DNA of 64,000 bases from Cyanophora paradoxa (taxonomy: Eukaryota; Glaucocystophyceae; Cyanophorales; Cyanophoraceae). The position numbers and the translations under genes were made by a program. The notes under the pieces are model-generated. The model ran no database searches and had not been told where the DNA came from. It saw only the letters and a list, made by a program, of their open reading frames with translations. The stretch is from positions 62,001-126,000 of the forward strand of contig QPMI01000212.1 in the NCBI GenBank assembly GCA_004431415.1, written 5' to 3'. Positions within the stretch are counted from its first letter, which is position 1. Every line of letters starts with the position of its first letter. Shown piece by piece: positions 41,005-51,163 of this stretch.

Positions 41005-43906
41005 ATGGAGACGATGTCGGACGCGGCGTTCGCGCGCTACCTCACGTCCGCCTCGCCGGTCTGCTCGACCCGCACTCGCCTGCTCGCTGCGAAGCTCCCT
41101 GCCTGCGCTGCCCGAGGTCCCTGAGGCGCTTCCACTACAGCTCGCTGGCGGGCCGAGCGCAGATCCGTGGGACGGCGTCGCCGAGCGCTTCATCAGCGAG
41201 AGCGTCCCCGAGCAGCGGCACGCCGCGACGCCAGCGGAGATCGAGGCGCGGCTGGCCCGGTGCAACACCGCGCTCGCAGAGATGGGCCTGGCGACCTTCA
41301 GCCGCCCAAAGCACGCGACGGTCGGCGAGCTCTCTCCGATCCTGGCATCGATGAGCGCTTTGCTGGAGCAGCGGTCGCGGGAGTTGCGGTTCCGGCAGGA
41401 GGCGGAGGACCGCATCGCGCGGCTCCAGTCCGACCGGAAGGTCTCCCAGTACACGCAGGCGCGCGGGAGCCCCGCCCTCGCCCGCCTCGTCCCGCGACCG
41501 ACGCCGGCCCGCAGAGCCAGCTGGCGGAGAAGCTCGAGACCCGGGAGCGCGAGTACGCGCTTCTGCTGCTGAAGGACAGGTGCGGCCGGAAGGCGGGGCC
41601 GGCGCGCGGGCGGGCCGGGGCGGGGCCGACGCGGGCCGGGGTGGGGCCGACGCGGGCCGGCAGGGACCTGGAGACGCAGCTGCGGCAGCTGCAGGCGCAG
41701 CGGGCGAGCGAGAAGGAGGAGCTCGCGCGGGCCCAGGCGGCCCTGCAGCACCGCGAGAACCAGTTCATCGTGGGCCCTCCCCCGCCCGGCGGCGCGGCGG
41801 CGCGGCTGAAGGGGCGGGGGCGGGCAGCACGAAGCGCGCAAGCGGGAGCGGGAGCTGACGCGCCTGAACGAGCGAGTCGCCTCGCTCGTCTCGTCGGGCC
41901 GGGAGGCCAAGGCCCGTCCTCGCGCCACTCCCCCCTCCCCTCCGGCGCCGCGAGACGCCGCGGCGCAGGTGGCCCCCTCGCTGGACATCCGGGGGGCCCT
42001 GGGGCGCGCCGGCAGCGGGCGGCCGACGTGGAAGGACCCGCAGAAGGCGCGCCGGAGCCCCGCGCGCCACGCGCGCCGCGCGCCCCGCGGGGCGGGAGCT
42101 GAGGGCGGGGCCAGGACGCGGAGGACCTTCACCGGGCGGTGGTCGGGGGCTACCAGGACCGCCTCGAGCGCGCCCTCGGCGAGATGGCCGAGCTGCGCGC
42201 CTGCCTCGCCGCCTTCGCCGCCGACCTCGAGCGCCTCGCCTCCGCCCACCCGCTCCTCGCCCGCTTCCCGCCCCCGCCCCGCCGCCCCGAGGAGGCCCGG
42301 GCGGAGGGCGAGGGCGAGGAGGAGGAGGAGCCGGTGGCGGGCGGCTTCGCGAAGGAGGTGCTGGAGCTCCCGTTCGAGCACGCGCGGGAGACCGTCGAGG
42401 AGGGCGTCCGCGCCTCCCTCGCCCGCCTCTCCGCCCGCCTCGCCCGCGCCCACCAGGCCCGCCCCGCCCCGCGCCCCATCCCACGCCCGGTACGGTTGCT
42501 CACGGGCGCGCAGGCGATGCTGGCTCAGGAGATGATCGCCAACTCGCGCTCGCCAGTCCTCGCTGCGGCGGCGGCGGGGCGCCCCTCGCACCCCTCCGTC
42601 GTCTCCTCGCCGGCATCCGCCTCCGCCGGCCGCCCCTCCGACTCCACCGCCGGCGACGCCTCCCCGCGCCGCCCCGGCGCCGCCCCGGGCGCCGGCCCCG
42701 CCGCCTCCACGCCGGCCCCGCGCACGCCCCACGGAGTGCTGGCGGCGGCCGGCCCGCCCGAGCCGGCGACCCCGCCGAGGACCTGCGCGAGCAGATCCGT
42801 GCGCCTCCCCCGCCGCCGCTGCGCGGACGGGGCTCACGGGCCGGCAGGCGAGCTGCGGCGGGTGGTGGCGGAGCAGGAGCGCCTCATCCAGTTCGCCATC
42901 GTGCGCCCTCCGCCCGCCCCGTGGCCGCCGGCCGGCGGCGCCTCACGCCGCCGACGCCGGCAGCTGCGGGACGCGCCGTTCGCGGAGACGCTCGAGGCGG
43001 GCGGCCCGGAGGCGCCGGGCCCGCGGGGCGCCCGGGGCGGCGCGGGAGGGGGCAGCCCCGGGGCGGCTGGGAGGGGTGCGTGCGGCGGAGGCGGAGGTGC
43101 GGGAGCGGGAGCGGCGGCTGGAGGCGAACCGCGGGGCCCTCCTCGAGCGCGCCCTCGCCCTCGACCGCGACCGCCTCCTCCTCGAGGCCCGCCCGCCCGC
43201 CCCGCCCGCCCCCGCCGGCGCGCGCGGCTGAGGGCGCCCGGCGCAGCACGACCGGCGCGAGTTCGAGGAGGAGCGCTCCCGCTGGCGCTCCCAGGCCTCC
43301 ATCTTCGCCCCGCGTGCCGCCCAGCCCGCCCCGCCTGCCGATGTCCGCGCCGACGCGCGGGGCCGGCGCAGAGGCGGCCCCGGGTCGCCCTCCTCCGCCC
43401 TCACCCCGACCTTCATCGCCGCCCTCAACTCCGCCGCCGCCCCGCCTCGCCCCTCGCCGGTGACCCCGCACTTCCCCGACGCTCCCCGCCCCGCTCTGCT
43501 CCGCGCCGACGCGCGGGGCACTGCGGCAGCGCCGGCGCTGGTGCAGGGGAGCACGCCGCCGCTCCGGCGGCGGTCGCGTGAGGGGTCCCCGCCGCCGCCG
43601 CCCCCGGCGGCGCGGCTGGCCTTCGCGGCGCCTCCGCCGCGGGAGCCGCGGGACGCGTGCGAGGCGCCACGGCCGGCCGCCTCGCCCTCCCCGCGCATCT
43701 CCGGCCGCCTCTCCGCCACCGTTGCCCCCGGGCGCTCCCCCTCGGGCGCCCGCCTCGCGCGCACGTACTCCGCCCCGGCGCCGCCCCCCGGCGCCGCCCA
43801 GGAGGGGCCCTTCACCCCTATGTTCACCCCGCGTGCCCTCTCCGTCCTCCAGTCCCCGCGCGCCACCCCTCCCCACCGCTACAGCGCCGCCCCGCCCGAC
43901 TCCTGA
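41005..43906 (+). CDS. ADIP/SSX2IP (Msd1)-family coiled-coil protein
   Basis: ADIP-family proteins organise centrosomes or basal bodies and microtubule anchoring. ATG 41005: METMSDAAFARYLTSASP; after an intron, LPEVPEALPLQLAGG. The family domain (about 41220-41990) reads EIEARLARCNTALAEMGLAT, LSPILASMSALLEQRSRELR, EDRIARLQSD, LAEKLETREREYALLLLKDR, LETQLRQLQAQRASEKEELA, AALQHRENQFI and ERELTRLNERVASLVSSGRE. This matches the family order, including the Q-h-R-E-x-Q-F and R-E-x-x-(K/R)-L-x-x-(R)-(L/V) segments. A second coil lies at about 42130-42460 (DRLERALGEMAELRACLAAF, VLELPFEHARETVEEGVRAS), followed by a long Ser/Pro/Arg-rich disordered tail (FTPMFTPRALSVLQSPRATP) to the stop at 43906. Basal-body function is inferred from family and context. 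Confidence 0.75.
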
Positions 43907-44223
43907 GCGGCGGCTGCGGCGCCAGGCTCAACTTCGATCAGCCCGTGTTTAATCCGACTACTAGCTATGTAGTAGTAGCCGACATGCAGGAACTGGGATT
44001 TCGACGGCACTGCGCATGCGGCAGCGTTGAAGCGGGGATAGCTATATGAGCTGCTGATCATAAGCTTTGGCTACAGGATCCGATGATCCGGAGCTAGGAC
44101 GTCGACGTCGGTTGCGAATCGAAAGGGCAAGTCACCAGCTGCAGTGGCCAGCTGCATCAACCAAGTCCCGAATCCGCGTAGCCCCCCCGTCTTCATTCCC
44201 CCGTTCGCCAGACAGATCTAGCC
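43907..44223. promoter_or_regulatory. Upstream region of the HLIP-like gene
   Basis: About 315 bp between two tandem genes. It includes a short palindromic run ACTAGCTATGTAGTAGTAG (about 43961) and a pyrimidine-rich stretch ending TTCCCCCGTTCGCCAGACAG shortly before the ATG. No gene seen. Confidence 0.45.
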
Positions 44224-45196
44224 ATGGCCTTCGTCGCCGCCACCCCGTTCGTGTCTGCCCGCGCCACCAGCATTCAGGCGACCCCGGCCTGCTCCACCGT
44301 CGCGACCCGGCCGGTCCTGCGCTCTGCGTTCAAGGGTGCCGCCGTCGCGCACCGCACTTTCGCTGCCCAGCAGGTTCAGGTTAGTCGCGCCAAGTCCCCC
44401 TGCCGAACCTTGTGATCTGCGCGCGACTCGTGCCTGACCACCCGCGCGCTCGCAGTTCCAGCCCCGCACCTTCACCGTGCGCGCGGAGCTCGACAAGAAC
44501 ATCGGCGCTGCCATCAGCAACGCGCTGACTTCCATCTCCGGGGTGAGAACGCCCCGCCGAAAAGAATCTGAGGAGGGGCCATCGGACCGCGCGCTCTATG
44601 TGACACTTAAGGCTAACATCCGCATAGAAGGAGATGGAGTTCACTCCTGAGGCGGAGCAGCTCAACGGCCGGTGCGCGCTCGATGCGACCTAATGATGTG
44701 GGTCCGCCCGCTGACGTCTATCTCGCGATGCTCGCAGCCTGGCGATGCTCGGCATGCTCGGGTTCGCTTTTAACTATCTAATTCGTTTGCTTGGTCTGAC
44801 CATGCTCGGGATTGGCACAGTCTCATCCTGATCGAGGTCCGCTGAGCGCTAGCGACGGTTCGCGCTCGCCGCCGCCGACGCGCTCATCGCAGCTCGCCAC
44901 CGGCGCTGGCGGTCTCAAGTTCCTCTACGGCACTTTCCTCGCCCCCGGTCCGTGCCACTCTGGCCCGGCAGCGCCCCGTTGCTGACAGGAGGCCCGCGGC
45001 GCAGTGCTCGAGCTCATCGGCTTCGGCTTCTTCGTGTGGTTCGTTTCCAAGAAGGTGCTCGTCAAGTCCGCGCGCGAGGAGCTCATCGGCGGTGAGCGTC
45101 GCCTTCCCCGCCCCGCCGGCGCCGCCGCTGGTGCTGAGCGCGCCGCCCGCAGAGGTCACGGGTCTGGTCGACAAGATTGTCGGCAAGTCCGAGTAA
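44224..45196 (+). CDS. Plastid protein: HLIP-like helix fused to a CURT1/CAAD-like second half
   Basis: Seven exons give about 170 residues. Presequence MAFVAATPFVSARATSIQAT continues to a cleavage-like FTVRA|E near residue 62. This is the best example in the window of a Phe-led plastid presequence. The mature part has a short helix (LDKNIGAAISNALTSIS), then the chlorophyll-binding HLIP/LHC signature, TPEAEQLNGRLAMLGM (residues ~87-104), with the E-x-x-NGR-x-x-M ligands, and hydrophobic LGLILIELATGAG. Residues ~125-168 are unlike HLIP ends. They read APVLELIGFGFFVWFVSKKV, LVKSAREELIGEVTGL and VDKIVGKSE. This resembles the second TM helix and amphipathic C-helix of CURT1/CAAD thylakoid-curvature proteins (P-x-L-E-(I/L)-(V/I)-G, aromatic TM, R-E-x-L). 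All junctions are in phase with GT-AG ends. Stop TAA 45194-45196. I know no described protein with this combination. Confidence 0.8.
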
Positions 45197-45382
45197 GAGC
45201 GGGGGTCGCCCGTTTCTCTAGGACCCACAGGCAGCCGTATGCAGTCATAGATAGATGCACTCTTTTCAAGCTTTCAACAACGGCGCACTTCTGCGCCACT
45301 GCTCGCGATCGCGCGCCTGCCCCGAGCACTTTTCTGAACGCCGGCGCCGGCTCGCGCCGTCGGCCGAGGCCCGGCCAGCCGG

Positions 45383-45817
45383 CTAGGGGCGGCGGGGGGC
45401 TCCCCAGAGCGCGGCGGGCGGGGCGGCGGAGGCGGGGGCGGTGCCGGCGACGGCGACGCCGGAGGCGAGGTGGGTGAGGTCGAGCGTGGCGAGGCGCCCG
45501 TTGCCCGGCGCCGGGCTCTCCGCGCTCGTCGCCACCGTCCGCTGCGTCCCGTTCTCCACCAGCACGTAGCGGTACCCCTCGTACGCTGGAGGGGCGTCAG
45601 CCCGGTCGGGCGAAGGTGGCCTACTCGAGCGCGGGGCGGCACGCACGGTTTTGCGCGGGGGTGCTGGGGTACGGGCTGGGCGCGGCGACGTGCCCGGGGG
45701 AGGGCGGGGCCGCGTAGCGCGCAAGGGCGGGGACCGCGTCGAGCGAGGGCGCCGGCGCGCGGCCGAAGAGGAGCGTCTCGAGGCTCGTGACGCGCCGCTC
45801 CAGGCTGGCAACCTGCC

Positions 45818-45863
<46 letters not shown>

Positions 45864-48800
45864 GCCATGCGGCGGGCCGTGCGGCGGGTGCGGCGGGCCG
45901 TACGGCGGGTAGGGCGTGCCGTGCGGCGGGTAGGGCCGATGCGGGTCGTAGGGGCCCGGCGGGGGCAGGCCGTAGTGGGGCGGCGGGGGGCCGTAGAAGT
46001 TGTACGCGGCGCCGGGCAGCGGGGGCCCCTGGTGGGCGTCGAGGGGCAGCGGGTGCCTGCCCGCCTCCTCGAGGGCGTGCGCGGGGGCTGCCGACGGGCG
46101 CGGCGGGGGCACGAGCGACGCGTGGTGGGCCGAGCGGGGCGAGAGGGGCGCGGGTGGCACAGGGCCCGAGAGCCGCCGCTCCTGCGCGGGGCGGCGTGAG
46201 GCCGGTGAAGCGGAGGGGCGGGGCGGGGCGGACGGCGTCGGAGGCGAGGAGGGCGAGGCGCTCCTCGAGGGCCGCCACGCGCCCTCGAGCGCCTCCTGCG
46301 CCCGGCCCCGCGCCGCCTGCTCCGCCCGCAGCGCCGCCAGCTCCCGCCCCACGCCGGCCCCGCCGCCCCGCCGCCCCGCCGCGTGGTGCGGCAGCACGGG
46401 CTTCCGCTCCGGCTCCGGGTCGAACTCTGGTGGGCGTGGGCGTGGGCGGGGCAGGGCGAGGGGGGCGCGGGCCGGGGCGGGCGCACCGGGGGCGGCGTCG
46501 TACTCGCCGGCGTGGAGGGCGGGGTCGACGTGGGCCGGCGGCAGCGCGCACTCGCCCCGCTCGTCCTCGAGGGCGCGGTGGCGGGGCGGCGGCGCCGCCT
46601 CCTCGCCCGCCGCCAGTGCCGCCTCATAGTTCAGGATGCTCGCCGCCGTCGCCCCCGCCCGCCCCGCCCCGCGCCGGGGCCGCCGCCGCGCCGGCCACCG
46701 CGCTGCGGGAGAGGGCGAGGGAGGAGCGGCGGGCGACCTCGCGGGAGACCGAGGCGGCCGAGCGGAGGGGCACGGGGGCGCCCGCGGGGGCGCCCGGCCG
46801 CCACGCGTGGCGGGGCCCGGGGACGGGGGCGGGGCGCCGGCGGGGAGGGACGGGGTGCGGGGCGGGAGGGCGAAGAGGGGCTCGTCGGCGTCGGCGCGCT
46901 GGATGAGGAAGGCCGCCTCCAGGGGCCGCTCCCCCTCGAGCTCCACGTCCCGGTCGCCCCACACCACCAGCGTGAACCGCGACTCCTGCCCCGGTGCCTG
47001 CCCCGCCCCGCCCCGCGTCAGCCCAGCAGCGCCCCCCGAGGCAGCCGGGGCGGGGCGGGCCATGGTCATGGGGATGATCTTGTAGTGGCCGGGCTCGAGC
47101 GTGCACTCGACGGAGACCTCGCGGCCGGGGAAAAAGGGCGGGGAGGTCTGGGCGACGACGTTGGCCGCCGTGAGGGCCCGCGCCTGCAGAGCCGTCGGGC
47201 CGCGTCCCGCGGGAGAGCGCGGGCGGGGCAGGGCGGGGCGGACGGCGGAGACGTGGCGGCCGGCGACGCGGACGACGAGGAAGCCGATCTTAACGTCGTA
47301 GGTGGTGCGCCCCGCCAGGCGCGCGTCCGGCTGGCTCAGCGTGATCACCACCGTCGTCGTCGCCTCCGGCACCTGCCGCCCGCCGTCGCGGCGCGCCTCG
47401 GCTGGTGCGGGGCGGAGCGGGGCGGGGCGGGGCGGGCCTCGACGTGGAACTGGCGGTTGTCGATCCAGGAGGGGTTCACCGCTGACGTCGGCCGGCCCCG
47501 CTCGTCCAGCCGCCGCGGCCCGCCCCCGGCCCCCTTCCCCTTCCACTCCCCCTGCCCCCCCGTCGGCCCAAGAGGGGGGGGGGACGAAAGGTGGGGGTAC
47601 GGGGCGCACGTGGACGTACTGGCCGTGCCACTCGTGCGGGAAGATGCGGCAGAGGTAGACCTGCGGCGCGCGTCAAGGGGGGGCGGGGGCGGGGGCGGGG
47701 GGCGAGGGCCCCGAGGGGCCCGCCGCGCCTTGGAGAAGTGGAGGATGAAGTCGGGCCAGGCCATCCAGAAGGTGCCGTCGTTGCCGGCCTCGGTCGAGTA
47801 GCCGAGCTCGCGCTCGAGCTCCTCCGTCCAGCGCTCGTCCCCGTCCGACCAGTCGCCCGTCCACTCGCCGAAGCCGTACGGGTTGCGCAGCGAGAGGAGC
47901 CGCACGCGGGCGCCCCCGGTCTCCACCTCGCGCATGTCCAGCAGCGAGTACGCGTGGCCCTGCCCCGCCCCTCGGCCTCCGCGGGGGCGCGGGGCGCAAG
48001 GCGCGGGGCGCGGCGCACGCGGACGATGCCCTGGCGGCCGGAGAAGCCGGCGGCGCCCATGAGGGAGCCGGCGCGGTGCAGCTCGAGGAGGCGGGGCCAC
48101 GTGAGGTCCGCCTTCAGGTCCGCCTGCCCCGCCGCCGTCTGAAAGTTCCTGCGCCGCGCTCGCCGCGCTCGCCGGGGCGGGGGGCGGGGGGCGGGCGGGG
48201 GGGCGGGGCCGGGGCGCACGCGACCTCGGGGACGCCGCCGGTGAGGTCCTTGAGGCCGTAGTCGACGAAGCCGGCGACGAGCGCCTCGTAGCAGCCGTGC
48301 ACCTTCGCGTACGCCTTCTCCAGCACCGCCACCCACAGCTCGTTCGCTGCCGCCCCCTCGGCCCCGCGCCCACGGCGGCGCGAGGGGGCGGGGGCCCGCA
48401 CGGTCGTGGCAGCGGGCGAAGACGGGGCGGTTGGAGGTGCGGCTGCAGAGGATGCGGTCGTCGACGACGACGCGGTGCCAGTACTCGTCCTTGTAGACGG
48501 CGACGGCGTAGAGCCCCCGCGGGCCGTACTCCACCTCCTTGCGCCCGTGCAGCACGAAGAGGCGCTTCAGGTACTCGCGCCGCCCGGCCAGCACCGCCAT
48601 CGAGCTGATGAACCAGCAGTCCCCCAGCACGCCCTGCACCACGTCCGACGCGTCCGTGCCGCGAACGAAGAGCATCGGGGCCCCCGGGCAGAACCTGGGC
48701 CCCGGCCCCGCTCAAGCGCCGGCGCCGCACCCCGGCAGGCAAGCCGGCGCACTCGGCCGGCCGCAACCAGTCGCAGGAGTCGAGGTCCACAAGCGGGCTG

Positions 48801-49244
48801 TCGTTGTAGGGGTTCTTCGGCGGCGCGCTCGGGTCCCGCCAGAGGCTTCGCGCATCTGTCGGGAACTCCGCATCCTCGAACAGCTGCCGAAGGCGTGAGC
48901 GCGCAGTAAGACGGCAGGGAAATGCGTAGCTAAGCTTGGCCGACACGCGCGACTGCACCAGAGGGGCCCTGGCGGCCAAGCCAACGCACCTTGCCCGGCG
49001 CCAGCTGCTCAATCAGTTTCGCAGGCTGCCTCGCTTTATCGTGGTTCACACAAGCCTGCTCAGATCACCGTGAGCACAGGCAGCTAGCAGGGAAGCACAG
49101 CCTGCAGGAGACCGTCGGACGCACTTTCACTCGGCAGGTTTCAGGCGTGCACAGCGGCGTAGGCGTCGGGAGGGGCCGCTTCTTCTTTGCAGCTGCAGGC
49201 CCGCCCGGCACCTGCACCGGTGCTGGCGGCGGGCGCATCGGCAT
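45383..49244 (-). CDS. Calpain-type cysteine protease
   Basis: Ca-regulated intracellular protease (C2 family). The start [15 protein letters not shown] at 49244 and two small exons splice in phase 0 ([39 protein letters not shown]) into the catalytic domain. The active-site Cys is in [17 protein letters not shown] (about 48620), His in [16 protein letters not shown] (about 47945) and Asn in [17 protein letters not shown] (about 47880), so the triad is complete. [32 protein letters not shown] and DFILHFSK also match. A C2-like calpain-type beta-sandwich follows: [48 protein letters not shown] and [20 protein letters not shown]. Then come a coil ([20 protein letters not shown]) and a Gly/Pro/His-rich region. 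The tail ends [11 protein letters not shown]...APRRP at 45383. No penta-EF-hand. A conventional calpain with an unusual disordered extension. Confidence 0.88.
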
Positions 49245-49690
49245 CGAAGTGCTAGTTGGGCCGAAGCCTCGAAGTGGATTCGGAGCTGTACGCCCCCACG
49301 GTTCACCCTGGGGCAACCTGGCCAGCCCAGCTCATGATCATGATGATATCAGCCGGCTCAGCTGGCTCAAGGCGCCGGCACGAGCCGCGGCGCCGCTCAA
49401 TTGGGAGGCCGCCAGCGTCCGACGGCCAGTCGCCGCGCGGCGCTGCAGCCGCTGAGCTGAGCCGGCGCCGCCGCCGCGCGCCCGGCCCGCGGCCCCCTAC
49501 TAGGCTAGGCCTTCAAGGCCCTGAGGCTTCGAAATTCCTGGGAGCCTCGGAGTCTGCGACACGCTCTATTTAAATAGAATAAGCTGACAACGCGATAATG
49601 CGATAAATTATACACCGTCCTGAAAGCCCTGACTGCCTGTGCTGGATAGTCTGATCTACGCTACTGTTCCGGCGGGGCGGGCATGGCGCG
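49245..49690. other. Gap between two minus-strand genes
   Basis: Calpain promoter side plus the 3' flank of the next gene. It contains CATGATCATGATGATATCAG (about 49334) and an AT-rich block TATTTAAATAGAATAAGC (about 49565-49585). No exon supported. Confidence 0.5.
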
Positions 49691-51089
49691 CTAGAGCTCG
49701 CAGTCCTTGCCGAGGACGGCGGCCATGCCGCGGAGGTGCATGATGCCCTGCTGGGCGATCTTGCTCCGCAGGCCCAGCTGCCCGATGTACAGCCGCACCG
49801 CCGACAGCACCACCGGGTACGCCTCCGCCACCGTCTGCAGCCGGATCGAGCGCGGCAGCTGCGTGCAAACGCGCTCGACCTGGCTCCGGAGGTACTGCTC
49901 GCCCTTCTCGTCCTGCGGGGGGCGTCAGGGCGCGGGGCGGGGGCGGCGGGGGCGGGGGCGGCGGGCCGGGGGCTTGGCGAGGGCCTCGAAGTCGCCGACG
50001 AGGCCGTCGCCCTTCTCCATGCGCCGCTTGCTCTTGATCTTCCGCATCGACTTCACCGAGAACGCCGACGCCGTCAGCGCGTCCAGCTCCTCGTCTGCCC
50101 GCCCCTCAGCCCCGCCCCGGCCCCCGCCCCCCGCCCCCCGCCCCGCGCACCGATGTCGCCCTTCTTGCCCTTGCGCCCGCGGCGCGCGCCCGGGACGCCC
50201 AGCAGGCCGTCCGCCTCCACGGAGGGGCGCCTGGTCCCGCCGGCCCCGCCCTCCTCATCGTCATCCCCCAGCTCCGTCCGGCTCGCCGCCGTGATTCCGA
50301 TCCGCAGCCCGCCGCCCGCCCCCTTCGCCCCCGCCCGCCCCTCGCCGCCTCTCCTCGCGGGCTGCTTCTCTGCGCCGGGTCGCCGCGCGTGAGGGGGCGC
50401 CTCGGGGGCCGTGGCGGGGCGGCGGGGCGGCGGGGCGGGGGCGGGCCCTCGTCGCTGGCGCTGCCGGCGTCGGTGGGGGTGCGGCGGTCGGGGATCTCCT
50501 CGAGGGCGGCAACCTCTGCCGCCGTCGGCTCCGCCTCCACTTCCTCCAGGTCCCCCAGCGGCTCGAACTCCGCGTGCCCCATCCCCTCCGGCGCTGCCGC
50601 CCCACCCGTCAGCCCCGCGCCTCCAGGCCGCCGCGCGCCGTCCCGCACCGTCTACCGAGGCTCGCGAGCGCGCGGAGGCCCTGGAGGTCGCCCGCGCGTG
50701 GTCCGCCGCGCTGCTCATGGGCCTGCCCAGCGCCGACTCGCCCCGCTCTCCGTGCAGGTCGTCGAAGACAGGGCCCGTGTGTGTGTGCAGAGGATGCTCC
50801 TGAACACTGAATCCGGCGGGCATAGCCAGCGCCACGGGCTGCACTGCGCTCGCCGGGGCGCTGAAGTCGAAAAGAGTTCCAGGCAGCGTCGCATCCTCCA
50901 GCGAGGCTGAACAGGACGACGTTAGCATAAGCTCGTGCGCCGAGGAGCAGCCCGCGCGCGGCGCTAGACGCAGGCACCTTCGGCGGGGCCAATTACGCGG
51001 CCCGTCGCGGGATCAACAGGAGGTTGGCTGGGCGCATCTTCCATGATCAGCTGCGCTTCCCCCGCGGCCGAAGGCCTTCGGTCCTCCAT
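49691..51089 (-). CDS. Unknown protein, disordered N-terminus and helical C-terminus
   Basis: The first exon from ATG 51087-51089 reads MEDRRPSAAGEAQLIMEDAP and PATGRVIGPAE. It splices in phase (donor GTGCCTGC, branch-like TGCTAAC, acceptor GTTCAG) to ASLEDATLPGTLFDFSAPAS and VALAMPAGFSVQEHPLHTHT with GPVFDDLHGE. Acidic segments follow (FEPLGDLEEVEAEPTAAEV; AALEEIPDRRTP; DDDEEGG), then a basic patch (RRGRKGKKGDIG) and an ordered end: ELDALTASAFSVKSMRKIKS, GDGLVGDFEALAK, GEQYLRSQVERVCTQLPRSI, RLQTVAEAYPVVLSAVRLYI and SKIAQQGIMHLRGMAAVLGK before DCEL and the stop at 49691. No domain recognised. The conserved-looking C-terminal ~60 residues are the part to search. It shares a 74-bp divergent promoter with the CaaX gene. 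Confidence 0.6.
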
Positions 51090-51163
51090 GGTTGCTGGTG
51101 TTGTTTTTTTGCCGCATGCGGGTACACGACTTCTCAGGCATGAGGCGGGCCAGCTGCTCCAGC

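Noticed and set aside
40171-42837. 888-codon open frame on the minus strand
   Set aside because: It runs antisense through the ADIP-family gene and joins PsbP exons with intron sequence. Family motifs lie in several frames, so openness reflects GC content, not coding.
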